NCBI RefSeq assembly: GCF_014297285.1
Contig: NZ_JACOQI010000018.1
Coordinates: forward strand, 1 to 62,288
Direction of reading: 5' to 3'
Length of the DNA: 62,288 nucleotides
From: Dysosmobacter segnis
GTDB taxonomy: Bacteria; Bacillota; Clostridia; Oscillospirales; Oscillospiraceae
Shown: positions 1 through 7,129 of the stretch, piece after piece
Layout: each line of letters begins with the position of its first letter
Numbering within the stretch: position 1 is the stretch's first letter
Program-made: the position numbers and the translations under genes
Notes under the pieces: model-generated
Told to the model about the DNA's origin: nothing
Databases searched by the model: none
The model's input: the letters and a program-made list of their open reading frames with translations, nothing else

Positions 1-66
1 AACAAGAAATACATGAACATGAAGCACTTGGAGGCGGCTTTGGACGACGCCTCTATTGCCGGCTGA
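1..66 (+). CDS. 3' end of an unidentified gene
   Basis: An open frame enters from the window edge and runs 21 codons to a TGA at 64-66. The visible tail is charged and helical (contains KHLEAALDDASIAG) and is too short for me to assign a family. An inverted repeat CCGGCTGA/TCAGCCGG starts in the last codons and could act as a weak terminator. The gene abuts the 3' end of the integrase that follows, so this end of the gene may lie beside an attachment site. Confidence 0.5.
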   Translation, partial: NKKYMNMKHLEAALDDASIAG

Positions 67-136
67 CTTCACTCAGCCGGAGCCTGCAAACAATTTTGCG
101 CATAAATCTTGACGGAACCGTATTTTTTTGCCGCAC

Positions 137-1297
137 TTACCGCATCTGCTGGCTGATGACCCCACCGATGGTATCGGCGGCATCCTGCTTCATCTGCGCC
201 GTGGCATGGGTGTAGGTGTTCAGGGTGAACCCTGCCGAGTAGTGGCCCAAGGCACCGGACAGTGTTTTCACGTCCACGCCGCTTTTCAGGGACAGCGTGG
301 CGAAGGTGTGCCTGAGATCATGAAACCGAATGTGCTCCGCGCCGATGGCTTTCAAAATTTTGTCATGGGTTCTCCGGAAAGCGTCCGGGTCATACATGGT
401 TCCGGTCTTGGGCGACGGGAACAGATATGGGTTGCGAGGGTGCTTTTTGTGCTCGGCAATTAACAGGTCAACTGCCTGCTGCGGGAGGGCCAGCGTTCGC
501 ACGGAGTTGCGAGTTTTCGGCGGACTGACCACCAACTCCCCGTTGATTCGGTTTACCTGCTTTGTGATAGAAAGCGTTTTGCTCTCCGTATCCAAATCCG
601 TCCACTGGAGAGCCAGCAGCTCCCCTCTCCGCAGGCCGGTGGTCAGCTCCAGATAGAAAGCGGCCAGCAATCCTCGTTTTTCCGCTTCGGCGAGGTACAG
701 GCCGATTTTCTCTTGCGGCAAGATCTTCATTTCTTTCTTTTCAAGCTGCGGCAGCTTGCAGCCTTGGGCGGGGTTGGTGAGGATCAGCCGTTCGGCCACC
801 GCCTGCTCCAGGCAGTTGTGCAGCAGCGTGTGAACGCCTCGCACCACTCTGGGGCTGAGGCTTTTGTCCCTGAGTTCAGGAAAATTTTTGCGCTGGACTC
901 GTCCAGTTTTCTGGAGGTTGTTGTAAAACCGCTGGATCTGAATGGTGGTCAGCTTGTCCAGTGGAACGTCCCCAATTCCGGGAACGATGTGATTTTCGAT
1001 GTAGTTGGTGTAGTACAGTTTGGTATTCGGGCGGATTCTCGGCTCGGCGTAGACCTCGTACCACGTCCGCACCCACGATGCCACTGTGTAAGTCCCGGCT
1101 TTGGATACATCCAGCCGCTGACTTTCGCTGATCGCGGCTTTGAGTTTCTCCTTGACCTCGGCCTGCGTCTTGCCCAGCACGTTCTTGATGATGCGCTTTC
1201 CAGTCTCTGGGTCATAGCCCGCGGTGTAGCGACCCTCCCATCGGCCGTCCTTTCTTTTTCGGATATTTCCCTCGCCGTTTGCTCGTCTTTTTGGCAT
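137..1297 (-). CDS. Tyrosine-type site-specific integrase
   Basis: A 386-residue tyrosine recombinase that would cut and rejoin att sites. The N-terminal basic arm-binding region (GEGNIRKRKDGRWEGRY) is followed by a SAM-like core-binding domain, and the catalytic domain holds TTGLRRGELLALQW (first Arg), HDLRHTFATL (His and second Arg) and a terminal tyrosine in LNTYTHAT. The start is placed at MPKRRANGEG because AAAGGGG lies just upstream; a longer frame of seven extra residues exists. It points toward the left edge, as integrases do when they lie next to their own att site. It may belong to an older element rather than to the phage at 2.3-45 kb, because a broken ECF gene lies between them. 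Confidence 0.9.
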   Translation of the reverse strand: MPKRRANGEGNIRKRKDGRWEGRYTAGYDPETGKRIIKNVLGKTQAEVKEKLKAAISESQRLDVSKAGTYTVASWVRTWYEVYAEPRIRPNTKLYYTNYIENHIVPGIGDVPLDKLTTIQIQRFYNNLQKTGRVQRKNFPELRDKSLSPRVVRGVHTLLHNCLEQAVAERLILTNPAQGCKLPQLEKKEMKILPQEKIGLYLAEAEKRGLLAAFYLELTTGLRRGELLALQWTDLDTESKTLSITKQVNRINGELVVSPPKTRNSVRTLALPQQAVDLLIAEHKKHPRNPYLFPSPKTGTMYDPDAFRRTHDKILKAIGAEHIRFHDLRHTFATLSLKSGVDVKTLSGALGHYSAGFTLNTYTHATAQMKQDAADTIGGVISQQMR

Positions 1298-1714
1298 GGT
1301 ATCAGCCCCTTTCGACAACGAACAATACCGTAACTAAGGGAACAAAGCTACCGAAAAACGGAATCGTTATCAGAACGTTATCATTTGAAGGGGATGCCCT
1401 ATCTTTGTCTATGGCGGCGCAATTTTTGCGCTGCCGGAGGCATTCTTCTTTTGTTACAGCGGTGCGATTTTTGAACGGTCAAGAAGCCCTTTCATTGACT
1501 ACAGCGGCGCAAAATATACACGTTTTCCTCCGAAAATCGCCGCTATGCAGAAATCACTTTTTTGAGCGGTAAAAAACGGCGATTTCCTCAAACGCCTGCG
1601 GAACGGTCACCTTGAAAAGTCCGCCGTCACGGGGGTCTGATGCCCCTCACGTTCACCCAAGACTGCGAAAACGCCCGCCAAGGTGCACCTTAGACTGCGG
1701 TTTCAAAACCTCGG

Positions 1715-1737
1715 AAAGCCCCGCACTGCGGGGCTTT
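1715..1737. repeat. Perfect GC-rich palindrome (hairpin)
   Basis: AAAGCCCCGCA is followed after one base by TGCGGGGCTTT, giving a perfect 11-bp stem. The T run is part of the stem, so it is at best a weak terminator. A second hairpin follows immediately. Confidence 0.5.
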
Positions 1738-1743
1738 GTGGCT

Positions 1744-1776
1744 GAGAGGTGCCCAACTACGGGCACCTCTCTTTAT
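1744..1776 (+). terminator. Probable intrinsic terminator
   Basis: GAGAGGTGCCC, a six-base loop (AACTAC) and GGGCACCTCTC form an 11-bp stem followed by TTTATCTTGT. No plus-strand gene directly precedes it, so it may be a relic of a lost gene. Confidence 0.55.
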
Positions 1777-2336
1777 CTTGTACTAAAATCGAACGGCCTT
1801 CACCGCTCGAAAAACCTTCCTGGAAAGTTCGACTTTTCGCCAATAGACACTCCCGCAAATATCGCCAAAAAGTTACCGCCACAACGCTGCCCCAAACCGC
1901 TTCTGATCGCGTTTTTCAACTTCTCGCACAAACGGCCCACGTTCGCTTTCGCGAGTGAAAGTGGGCACACACTCGGCTCTCGGAGAAAGATCGCACACAG
2001 CGGATCACACGGCGAAACACGGGGCGTTTCAGATGGGGGCGCTATCTCTATCCGCAATGCTCTCCGGCGTGGCCTTCCTGCTGATGTTCATTGAATTCCC
2101 CATCCCGGCTCTGATCCCCTCCTTCGTAAAGCTGGACGTGTCCGATCTGCCGGAGCTGTTGGCCGCCTTCTCTCTCGGCCCTGTCTACGGCATCGTGGTC
2201 ACCTTCCTGAAGAACCTGCTGTTCTCCGTGCTCCACGGCACCTCCTCCGCCTATGTAGGTGAGCTGTTTAACTTCGTGATGGGCAGTGTCTTTTCCTTCT
2301 CCGCCGGTTACATCTATTCCCGGAATAAGTCCCGGC

Positions 2337-2350
2337 AAATGTCAATAGGA
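2337..2350 (+). repeat. 14-bp direct repeat, left copy
   Basis: AAATGTCAATAGGA occurs here and again at 4437-4450. The two copies bracket the transposase, repressor and ribbon-helix-helix genes. They could be transposase binding sites (an end plus an internal site) or scars of a 2.1-kb cassette insertion. Confidence 0.6.
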
Positions 2351-2368
2351 AAGTGTAACAAAACGAAA
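2340..2368 (+). repeat. Candidate left terminal inverted repeat of the prophage
   Basis: The left edge reads TGTCAATAGGA, then AAGT, then GTAACAAAACGAAA. The reverse complement of 44980-45004 reads TATCAATAAGA directly followed by GTAACAAAGGGAAA. With the 4-nt gap, 21 of 25 aligned positions agree. It lies 9 bp beyond the end of the transposase gene and exactly where the ECF gene loses its family likeness. Confidence 0.5.
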
Positions 2369-2376
2369 AAATATTT

Positions 2377-3426
2377 TTAGACGGTCTGCAAATAGCCCTC
2401 AAACAGCTGCCCGGCAGAGGCCCAGCCCAGCAGTTGGCGGGGGTATCTGTTCAGCCAGCTTTCCACCGCCTCCACGTCTTTTTGGGTGACCTTATCAAAG
2501 TTTGTTCCCTTGGGGAACTTCCGCCGGATCATCTGGTTTTGTTTTTCGTTGCTTCCTCGCTCACTACTGCAGTATGGGTGACAGTAATATGTCCGGGTGC
2601 GCTTGCTCTCACAGCGTTTATATACGGACCGTTCGATCCCGATATAGTCCGCAAACTCGCTTCCGTTGTCCATGGTAATAGATTGGAATACCTGCGGGAA
2701 GCGGGTGCCCCATTTCCGTTCCATGGTGTCCAGCGCACGGACGACGCTGGCCGCGGATTTATCGCGGATCAGGCGGATCACCTCCATGCGGGTGACGCGC
2801 TCGGTCAGCACCAGGAGGCACTTATGCCCGCCCCTGCAGGAAACCACCAGATCCATTTCCCAGTGGCCGAACTCCTGGCGCCCGTCGATCTCCGGCGGGC
2901 GCTTTTCTATGCTCTCACCCTTTGGCTGCTGTTTCGCCCGCTGGACGTGCTTGGTTTTCTTCTTCCGCCGGGAACCCTTGAACGGCAGCGCCTTATTGGT
3001 CAGGCGGAGAAAAACGCCCTTGTCAATATAGGCATAAAGGGTTTGGCGGCAGATCCGCGTTTCAAAGCTGCCGTACTTTTCCGGGTTGTTCTCAATCTCA
3101 TGCAGGGCTGCCTCCGGGCTGTAATTGTCGTCAGCAATCAGCGCCTCCAGGGTTTCGGCGTACCGGCGATCACTTCCAATTTTCAGGGGGCCGCCCTTGG
3201 CCGCCATGTTGGCCCGGTAGCGGGCTTGTGACCGCTCCGGTATGTACTCGGTCACTTCGATATAATCCGCGTTCATGTAGGTGTATGTCCCGCGTTTGAT
3301 CTCGCGGCAGACGGTGGCGGCGCTGACGTGCAGGGCCGCGCCGATCTCGCGCATGGTGGCGCCCTCTTTTCTCATTCTGGCGATCTTGTTCCGGTCAAAC
3401 TCCGTCAGGTGCTTATATCCTTTCAT
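2377..3426 (-). CDS. IS30-family DDE transposase, candidate phage integration enzyme
   Basis: A 349-residue IS30-type transposase. The N-terminal helix-turn-helix (LTEFDRNKIARMRKEGATMREIGAALHVSAATVCREIKRG, about residues 5-46) is followed by an RNase H-like core with Asp in GHWEMDLV (about 192), Asp in ITMDNGSEF (about 253) and Glu in the ERGSNEK stretch. The start at MKGYKHLTEF is chosen because GAGGG precedes it; the frame extends 17 codons further. A normal IS30 would have an inverted repeat within about 100 bp of each gene end, but no match to the left-edge sequence is visible between the start codon and the adjacent repressor gene. The gene therefore looks like part of the phage lysogeny block rather than a separate insertion sequence. 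Its role in phage integration is inference. Confidence 0.88.
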   Translation of the reverse strand: MKGYKHLTEFDRNKIARMRKEGATMREIGAALHVSAATVCREIKRGTYTYMNADYIEVTEYIPERSQARYRANMAAKGGPLKIGSDRRYAETLEALIADDNYSPEAALHEIENNPEKYGSFETRICRQTLYAYIDKGVFLRLTNKALPFKGSRRKKKTKHVQRAKQQPKGESIEKRPPEIDGRQEFGHWEMDLVVSCRGGHKCLLVLTERVTRMEVIRLIRDKSAASVVRALDTMERKWGTRFPQVFQSITMDNGSEFADYIGIERSVYKRCESKRTRTYYCHPYCSSERGSNEKQNQMIRRKFPKGTNFDKVTQKDVEAVESWLNRYPRQLLGWASAGQLFEGYLQTV

Positions 3427-3488
3427 GCCCGTGCCCTCACTTTCAAAAAAATATGGACGGCGCGGTGCATACAGCACTCCACGCCGTC

Positions 3489-3731
3489 CTATTCTTTGCC
3501 CAGCAGCCAGTCCACGGAAACCTCCAGAACGTCCGCGATCACCACCACCTCAAAGTCAGCCACAAACCTGCCGCCGTTTTCGATCCTGCTTATCACGTCC
3601 CGCTCCACAATGACACCAGCCAGTTGCAGACGCCGGCAGAGATCAGACTGTGACAGCCGCGCCCGCAGGCGGGCCTCCCGGATCCGGTCACCGCATATAT
3701 TTCTTTTCCCGTGGAAATCATACGCTTTCAT
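3489..3731 (-). CDS. XRE-family phage repressor
   Basis: An 80-residue Cro/CI-type DNA-binding protein: DRIREARLRARLSQSDLCRRL forms the first helices, and ISRIENGGRFVADFEVVVIADVLEVSVDWLLG completes the five-helix fold. It has no peptidase or oligomerisation tail. GGAGG lies upstream of the ATG. It is directly upstream of the transposase on the same strand, so both may be co-transcribed. The region ahead of it contains a palindromic operator candidate (3776-3811), consistent with autoregulation and with a lysogeny-maintenance role. Confidence 0.85.
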   Translation of the reverse strand: MKAYDFHGKRNICGDRIREARLRARLSQSDLCRRLQLAGVIVERDVISRIENGGRFVADFEVVVIADVLEVSVDWLLGKE

Positions 3732-3775
3732 GGGCAGCCCTCCAGGCGCGTGGTAATGTTCAGCAGTTTTCTTGA

Positions 3776-3811
3776 TATTAACACATAGGTTTCCACGAAC
3801 CCGTGTTAATA
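3776..3811. promoter_or_regulatory. Palindromic operator candidate upstream of the repressor
   Basis: TATTAACAC at 3776-3784 and GTGTTAATA at 3803-3811 form perfect 9-bp arms whose centres are 27 bp apart. It lies about 45 bp ahead of the repressor start, where a self-binding site would be expected. The right arm overlaps the 16-nt motif that recurs at 22720 and 22740. Confidence 0.5.
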
Positions 3812-3818
3812 ATCAGCA
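3803..3818 (+). promoter_or_regulatory. 16-nt motif shared with the SWIM gene promoter
   Basis: GTGTTAATAATCAGCA here differs at one base from GTGGTAATAATCAGCA, present twice ahead of the plus-strand SWIM gene at 22771. Shared sites so far apart suggest one regulator, most simply the XRE protein encoded next door. Confidence 0.5.
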
Positions 3819-3858
3819 CCGAAAAATATTGAACACTCTGGAGGGCAAACGCCGAAAC

Positions 3859-3898
3859 GCCCCCGGCGCTGTGTGCGTCGGGGGCTTATGCTTTTTAT
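3859..3898 (+). terminator. Intrinsic terminator (plus-strand polarity)
   Basis: GCCCCCG, a 13-base spacer and CGGGGGC are followed by TTATGCTTTTTATT. The T tract favours plus-strand transcription, although the flanking genes run leftward; it may also stop the leftward ribbon-helix-helix transcript weakly. Confidence 0.5.
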
Positions 3899-4092
3899 TC
3901 TCCCAGGATCTCCGCCGCCAGGCTGTCCATAGCCTTTTCCATGAACTCGTTAAGGCTGAACCCAGCAGCTTCCGCCGCTTTCTGGTATCTCTCTTTTTTC
4001 CCTTTCTTCACAAACGGGTAAAGACGCTCATAATTCGCGGCGTTATACTTGTTCTTTGCCTTGGTCGCCGCCGTCCCTGTTTTCTTTTCCAT
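3895..4092 (-). CDS. Small ribbon-helix-helix (Arc/CopG-like) regulator
   Basis: A 65-residue basic protein with YERLYPFVKKGKKERYQKAA followed by GFSLNEFMEKAMDSLAAEI, the strand-helix-helix pattern of Arc/CopG regulators often found in Firmicutes phages. A strong GGAGGCGATCCC leader precedes the ATG. It is divergent from the 44-residue plus-strand gene, and the gap between them carries three copies of an ACGCAAGTATA repeat, a likely binding site for this protein. No toxin partner is evident. Confidence 0.7.
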   Translation of the reverse strand: MEKKTGTAATKAKNKYNAANYERLYPFVKKGKKERYQKAAEAAGFSLNEFMEKAMDSLAAEILGE

Positions 4093-4133
4093 GGGATCGC
4101 CTCCTTTTTCTGTATTGTATCAGATTATTTTAA

Positions 4134-4221
4134 CTTACGCAAGTATATAATATATACAAACTCACGCAAGTATATTTGTGCAGTATTCCGTCTTGCTTTT
4201 TGTCTTACGCAAGTATATAAT
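4134..4221. repeat. Three operator-like direct repeats
   Basis: CTTACGCAAGTATATAAT at 4134-4151 and 4204-4221, and the variant CTCACGCAAGTATATTTG at 4161-4178. The TATAAT-like ends double as -10 elements, so a protein bound here would control both the leftward ribbon-helix-helix gene and the rightward small genes. Confidence 0.6.
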
Positions 4222-4246
4222 AATAATCAGAAAGGGGGTGGTTGAT

Positions 4247-4381
4247 ATGGCAAAGAAAAAACGCCGACGGCATAAGCCGACGGCGCAGCCCAACAGGTTG
4301 CAGGTCTTGGCGGACACAATCCTGGCGGGCACAATCTCCGGTCTGATTACAGCGGCAATCCTCAAATTGCTGAACTGGTAA
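4247..4381 (+). CDS. Small basic protein with hydrophobic tail, unknown
   Basis: A 44-residue product. It begins MAKKKRRRHKPTAQPN (very basic) and ends in an alpha-helical hydrophobic segment (LADTILAGTISGLITAAILKLL) suited to a single membrane anchor. AAAGGGGGTG sits 6 bases before the chosen ATG. A longer frame upstream lacks a ribosome site. It opens a short run of tiny plus-strand genes opposite the lysogeny regulators. A GC hairpin lies just after its stop codon. Function unknown. Confidence 0.65.
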   Translation: MAKKKRRRHKPTAQPNRLQVLADTILAGTISGLITAAILKLLNW

Positions 4382-4436
4382 CAGACAGAGGGGCGGGGGG
4401 TAACCCCCGCACCCTCAATATAAACGAAACCCACTA

Positions 4437-4450
4437 AAATGTCAATAGGA
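4437..4450 (+). repeat. 14-bp direct repeat, inner copy
   Basis: Second copy of AAATGTCAATAGGA, lying just upstream of the 32-codon membrane gene at 4460. Its last bases (AGGAGGGCAGCGC) also serve as that gene's ribosome-binding site. Confidence 0.6.
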
Positions 4451-4459
4451 GGGCAGCGC

Positions 4460-4558
4460 ATGAAATACCTGCTTTTTGTGGCCATATTCGTGGCGGTTTA
4501 TATTCCGGTTCGCTACGGGATCCGGCTGCTTCGTAAACTTTTCAATGGGAGGAAATGA
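4460..4558 (+). CDS. 32-residue membrane peptide, unknown
   Basis: MKYLLFVAIFVAVYIPVRYG followed by a basic tail (RLLRKLFNGRK) gives one membrane helix with positive-inside character. AGGAGGG lies 7-10 bases upstream. The stop is two bases before the next start, so translation is probably coupled. It resembles small phage accessory or toxin-like peptides in design only; no family is recognised. Confidence 0.5.
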   Translation: MKYLLFVAIFVAVYIPVRYGIRLLRKLFNGRK

Positions 4559-4560
4559 GA

Positions 4561-4707
4561 ATGGGGAAAATGGAAAAAGCGGCCCCGGCTGTTACGCTGG
4601 AGGTGGTCACGGTCCCGCTGGCTGACGGGCGGCGCGGTGTGGTGTTAGTCCTCACCGATGAATACAGCAGAAAAACAGTCATGCGGGCCATGCCTGCCAG
4701 TATGTGA
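4561..4707 (+). CDS. 48-residue protein, unknown
   Basis: Encodes a short beta-rich protein (VTLEVVTVPLADGRRGVVLVLTDEY) after a GGAGG at 4548-4552 with an 8-base spacing. It is the last gene of the plus-strand cluster and is followed at once by an intrinsic terminator, which supports it being a real transcription unit. No family recognised. Confidence 0.5.
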   Translation: MGKMEKAAPAVTLEVVTVPLADGRRGVVLVLTDEYSRKTVMRAMPASM

Positions 4708-4716
4708 CCCGCAGAA

Positions 4717-4757
4717 GAACCCCGACGCCAGGGCGGCGCCGGGGTTCCTTTTTTATT
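4717..4757 (+). terminator. Intrinsic terminator of the small plus-strand genes
   Basis: GAACCCCG with CGCC pairs with GGCG and CGGGGTTC, then CTTTTTTATT. It lies between the convergent small-gene cluster and the leftward holin gene and may serve both strands. Confidence 0.75.
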
Positions 4758-5163
4758 CTGCTGCGGTGGCCTCCGCCGCGTCCGCCGGTTCCTCCAATGC
4801 GGGCGGCGTGGTTCCGCCGGTCTGCTCCGGCGTCCCGCTCGTTTTGCTCAAAACCAGCTTGGACAGCTTGGAAAAAACGTCTTTCGCATACAGCACATAG
4901 GCCGTCACCATGGCCAGGTTGGCGGCTGTTGCCACGTTGACCGTTTCGCCGTCAATGTCGATTGCCACAATATCGGGGTTCAGGCGTCCCGCTACATAGA
5001 AAGCGACGAAACAGGCGGCAATAATGATCCCCTTAATGACGCCGTTCCGGCATTTGATACGGTCGAAAGTACCGTCAAAAAGGGCGTTCAGGCTGCCCAG
5101 CACGACGTTGACAGCCACCAGAAGAACCAGGCCAATGGCCAGGCGGATAATAGTCTGTTCCAT
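4753..5163 (-). CDS. Holin-like phage membrane protein
   Basis: A 136-residue protein with a hydrophobic N-terminal helix (LAIGLVLLVAVNVVLGSL), a second helix (GVIKGIIIAACFVAFYVAG), a third around NLAMVTAYVLYAKDVFSKL and a charged, acidic tail. This matches phage holins that sit downstream of the endolysin. It is the last late gene on the leftward strand. Family assignment rests on topology and position. Confidence 0.65.
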   Translation of the reverse strand: MEQTIIRLAIGLVLLVAVNVVLGSLNALFDGTFDRIKCRNGVIKGIIIAACFVAFYVAGRLNPDIVAIDIDGETVNVATAANLAMVTAYVLYAKDVFSKLSKLVLSKTSGTPEQTGGTTPPALEEPADAAEATAAE

Positions 5164-5172
5164 TTTTACCTC

Positions 5173-5343
5173 TCATTCCTGCCCAGTGCTGTCCTGGCCA
5201 TTTTCGTGGCACCGCGGAAATGGGCAGCTTTCGCATTGGCTCCGATCACAGGGGATCGAACCGTCCCAGCGTACCAGGGCCACCAGCCAGGTGACCACAG
5301 CGGCCAGGGAAAGCACCCAGGCCAGCACCTTGAAAATAACCAT
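5173..5343 (-). CDS. Small cysteine-rich membrane protein in the lysis cassette
   Basis: A 56-residue product with one N-terminal membrane helix (VLAWVLSLAAVVTWLVALV) then four cysteines in a short exposed tail (CDRSQCESCPFPRC). GGAGGTGCTGAA precedes the ATG at 5343. It lies between endolysin and holin, where lysis accessory proteins are common. The cysteines could bind zinc or form disulfides outside the cell. A spanin-like role would be unusual in a Firmicute, so function is left open. Confidence 0.6.
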   Translation of the reverse strand: MVIFKVLAWVLSLAAVVTWLVALVRWDGSIPCDRSQCESCPFPRCHENGQDSTGQE

Positions 5344-5362
5344 TTCAGCACCTCCGGCAAAA

Positions 5363-6235
5363 TTATTTGTTGATGGTGATAACCTGGCCCACATGGATCA
5401 GGTTCGGATTTTTGATCCCGTTGTCTGTTGCCAGCTTGGCCACGGTGGTGCCGTACTTCGCGGCGATACGGGAAAGGGTGTCCCCGGCCACAACGGTGTA
5501 CTTGACGGCTCCGCCGGGCAGGCGGAGGACCTGGCCCACACGGATCAGGTTCGGGTTTTTAATGCCGTTGATCTCCACCAGTTTGGCCACGGTTGTGCCG
5601 TACTTCGCGGCGATACGGGAAAGGGTGTCGCCGCTCTTTACGGTGTATGTACCCGCCGCCTGGGTCGTCGGTTTCGTTGGCTTGTCCACCGTCCCGCCGG
5701 ACGTACCGCCCAGTTTCCGGGCGATCATGTCAAAGTCCGGGGTAATGAAACCGCGGATATACCGCCCGTTCACTTTCATGGTGCGCTTGCCCACCTTGCC
5801 GCCGTTCATGTTTCCCTCTGTGACCACAAAGGTGCCGCCGCCCACCTTGGTGACAATGCCAATGTGATCCGGTGCGCCGGTGTTGTCGGTGGTGGCGTAG
5901 TTGGCCCCGTCCTGCCAGTCGTACACGCAGGCGTCGCCCACCTTGGGGGTGTATGCGTCGTTCTCCGTCCAGATCCCTTTTTTCTTGGCGATCTCGACGT
6001 ACTTTCCCACGCCGCACTCCGTCCCGGTGTACTCCGCGATCCCTGCCTTGATGTACGCCGCGGAGGTCGTGGTGGCACAATGGGCGTCACCCACCTGTAC
6101 GCGGTAACCTCTTGCCAGCGGCTTGTGGTTGTTGTAGATGTTCAGGATCTCCAGGTGCTTGGCGCTGCCTCTGGTTGCTCCATTCCATGCGTTGATAATG
6201 TCCGCAACCTTTTGGCGCAGTTCGTTTCCGGTCAT
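5363..6235 (-). CDS. Endolysin with cysteine-peptidase/amidase domain and two LysM repeats
   Basis: A 290-residue cell-wall hydrolase that would cut peptidoglycan at lysis. The N-terminal catalytic half has a CHAP/NlpC-like layout: Cys53 in [17 protein letters not shown] and His124 in [11 protein letters not shown], followed by [11 protein letters not shown] Gly/Thr/Pro linker leads to two LysM domains (about residues 195-238 and 246-290), each with YTV...[18 protein letters not shown], which bind N-acetylglucosamine polymers. The LysM copies are nearly identical, which suggests a recent duplication. No signal peptide, so export depends on the holin. Confidence 0.88.
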   Translation of the reverse strand: MTGNELRQKVADIINAWNGATRGSAKHLEILNIYNNHKPLARGYRVQVGDAHCATTTSAAYIKAGIAEYTGTECGVGKYVEIAKKKGIWTENDAYTPKVGDACVYDWQDGANYATTDNTGAPDHIGIVTKVGGGTFVVTEGNMNGGKVGKRTMKVNGRYIRGFITPDFDMIARKLGGTSGGTVDKPTKPTTQAAGTYTVKSGDTLSRIAAKYGTTVAKLVEINGIKNPNLIRVGQVLRLPGGAVKYTVVAGDTLSRIAAKYGTTVAKLATDNGIKNPNLIHVGQVITINK

Positions 6236-6250
6236 AATGTTTATACCTCC

Positions 6251-6664
6251 TCACAGGCCCGCGTCCGGTGGTTCTCCGGTGCCCGCGGGCGGTTCCTCCG
6301 GGGCAGGCTGCGGCCCGCTCCCGCTCGTTCTGGCGGCCTCCGCCGCCGTGTCCTTGTTCGTCTTAATCCAGCCCATGACGCCGTTTTCCAGGCCGCACAC
6401 GCCGAACACGCAGCCGGTCAGTGTGGCAGGCTCTGATCCGGTGTGCCAGAAAACCACCAGATCGGCCACCGTGTACGCCACCAGGAAAACCGCTTCCAGA
6501 ACCAGGATCCTGTCCATGGTGCCCATTTTCTTTTTAGGCGGCTTCCGTTCCTGCCGCAGCGTCCGCAGACGCTTCCGCAGGTGCTTATACGCCAGCCGGG
6601 CCACGAAATAACCCAGGAGGGCACCGGCAGCCCACGCCGCCGCGGCCACAATAAAGATTTTCAC
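6251..6664 (-). CDS. Phage membrane protein, possible second holin
   Basis: A 137-residue protein. One N-terminal helix (IFIVAAAAWAAGALLGYFVA), a very basic stretch (KHLRKRLRTLRQERKPPKKK), a second helix (ILVLEAVFLVAYTVADLVVF) and an acidic Pro/Gly tail. It lies upstream of the endolysin among other membrane proteins. Holin, antiholin or injection accessory are all possible; no family motif decides. Confidence 0.6.
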   Translation of the reverse strand: MKIFIVAAAAWAAGALLGYFVARLAYKHLRKRLRTLRQERKPPKKKMGTMDRILVLEAVFLVAYTVADLVVFWHTGSEPATLTGCVFGVCGLENGVMGWIKTNKDTAAEAARTSGSGPQPAPEEPPAGTGEPPDAGL

Positions 6665-6676
6665 GGCTTCCTCCCA

Positions 6677-7129
6677 TTACAAAAAATCGTCCGTTTCCAC
6701 GCACTCGCGGTAAACGTCCAGGATCCGCTCCGTGGTCACTCTGGTTTTGTTGTTCTTGAAATCCTTGTGATCCTTGCAATAGATTTCGTAGGCGTCAATA
6801 TCGGCCAGGATCTGCTCAAAATGTTCCTGACTGTGCCGGGTGCCGTGTTTTACTTCGTCCCCGAACCGTAGGATCCGGTAACGGCAGTTTATGGCCTCCT
6901 GCTCTCCGTCCGCTTTCCTCATGGCCTGCACCTCGGTTTCCAGCCTGTCCACCTTGGCGATCACTTCGCTGTTGATCTTCCGCCCCAGCCAGGCCAGGAA
7001 CTTGGAAACGGGGTTGATCTTCACCGGGGTAATTTCGATAAACACGGACACCAGCGCCACCACGGTGACGCCGCCAGCCAGCGCCTGGCCTATGCTCACG
7101 GTGGACAGCGTTTCAATTAGTTTTTGCAC
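6677..7129 (-). CDS. Phage protein with N-terminal membrane anchor, unknown
   Basis: A 150-residue product with one helix (QALAGGVTVVALVSVFIEI), then a coiled or helical soluble domain (EVIAKVDRLETEVQAMR) and a charged C-terminal half containing EHFEQILADIDAYEIYCKDHKDFKNNKT. Similar proteins are widespread in Firmicutes prophages near lysis genes. The start overlaps the 3' end of the next upstream gene. Confidence 0.65.
   Translation of the reverse strand: MQKLIETLSTVSIGQALAGGVTVVALVSVFIEITPVKINPVSKFLAWLGRKINSEVIAKVDRLETEVQAMRKADGEQEAINCRYRILRFGDEVKHGTRHSQEHFEQILADIDAYEIYCKDHKDFKNNKTRVTTERILDVYRECVETDDFL

Larger units (their letters stand above)
1298..1954. other. Non-coding region of about 650 bp with hairpins
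   Basis: No convincing gene is present; the frames here lack ribosome sites and family resemblance. It contains a hairpin-prone GCGGCGCAA...TTGCGCTGCC element near 1412-1438 and two tandem hairpins near 1715-1776. AGCGGYGC-like words recur at about 1461 and 1503. No riboswitch was recognised ahead of the truncated transporter gene. Confidence 0.4.
1955..2380 (+). pseudogene. Truncated ECF transporter S-component (RibU-like)
   Basis: The frame encodes the first membrane segments of a vitamin-uptake ECF S-component: hydrophobic LSGVAFLLMFIEFPIPAL, the conserved stretch with DLPELLAAFSLGP, then TFLKNLLFSVL and GELFNFVMGSVFSFSAGYIY. Family members are about 190 residues with six helices; here the likeness stops after residue SRNKSR near 2335 and the last helices are missing. 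The break coincides with the start of the candidate phage terminus at 2340. The S-component is most like riboflavin types, but substrate cannot be fixed from half a protein. The first 25 or so residues lack family likeness and the true start may be near 2034. Confidence 0.7.

Noticed and set aside
1279..1572. 97-codon rightward frame after the integrase
   Set aside because: It starts within the integrase gene on the other strand, has no ribosome site and encodes low-likelihood sequence.
2377..3488. A simple, self-contained IS30 insertion sequence
   Set aside because: No inverted copy of the left-edge sequence is found upstream of the gene before the repressor begins, so IS boundaries cannot be drawn; it is kept as a phage-linked transposase with this caveat.
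5024..6436. Long plus-strand open frame of 470 codons over the endolysin
   Set aside because: It is the antisense shadow of the endolysin and its neighbours; no ribosome site and no family likeness.
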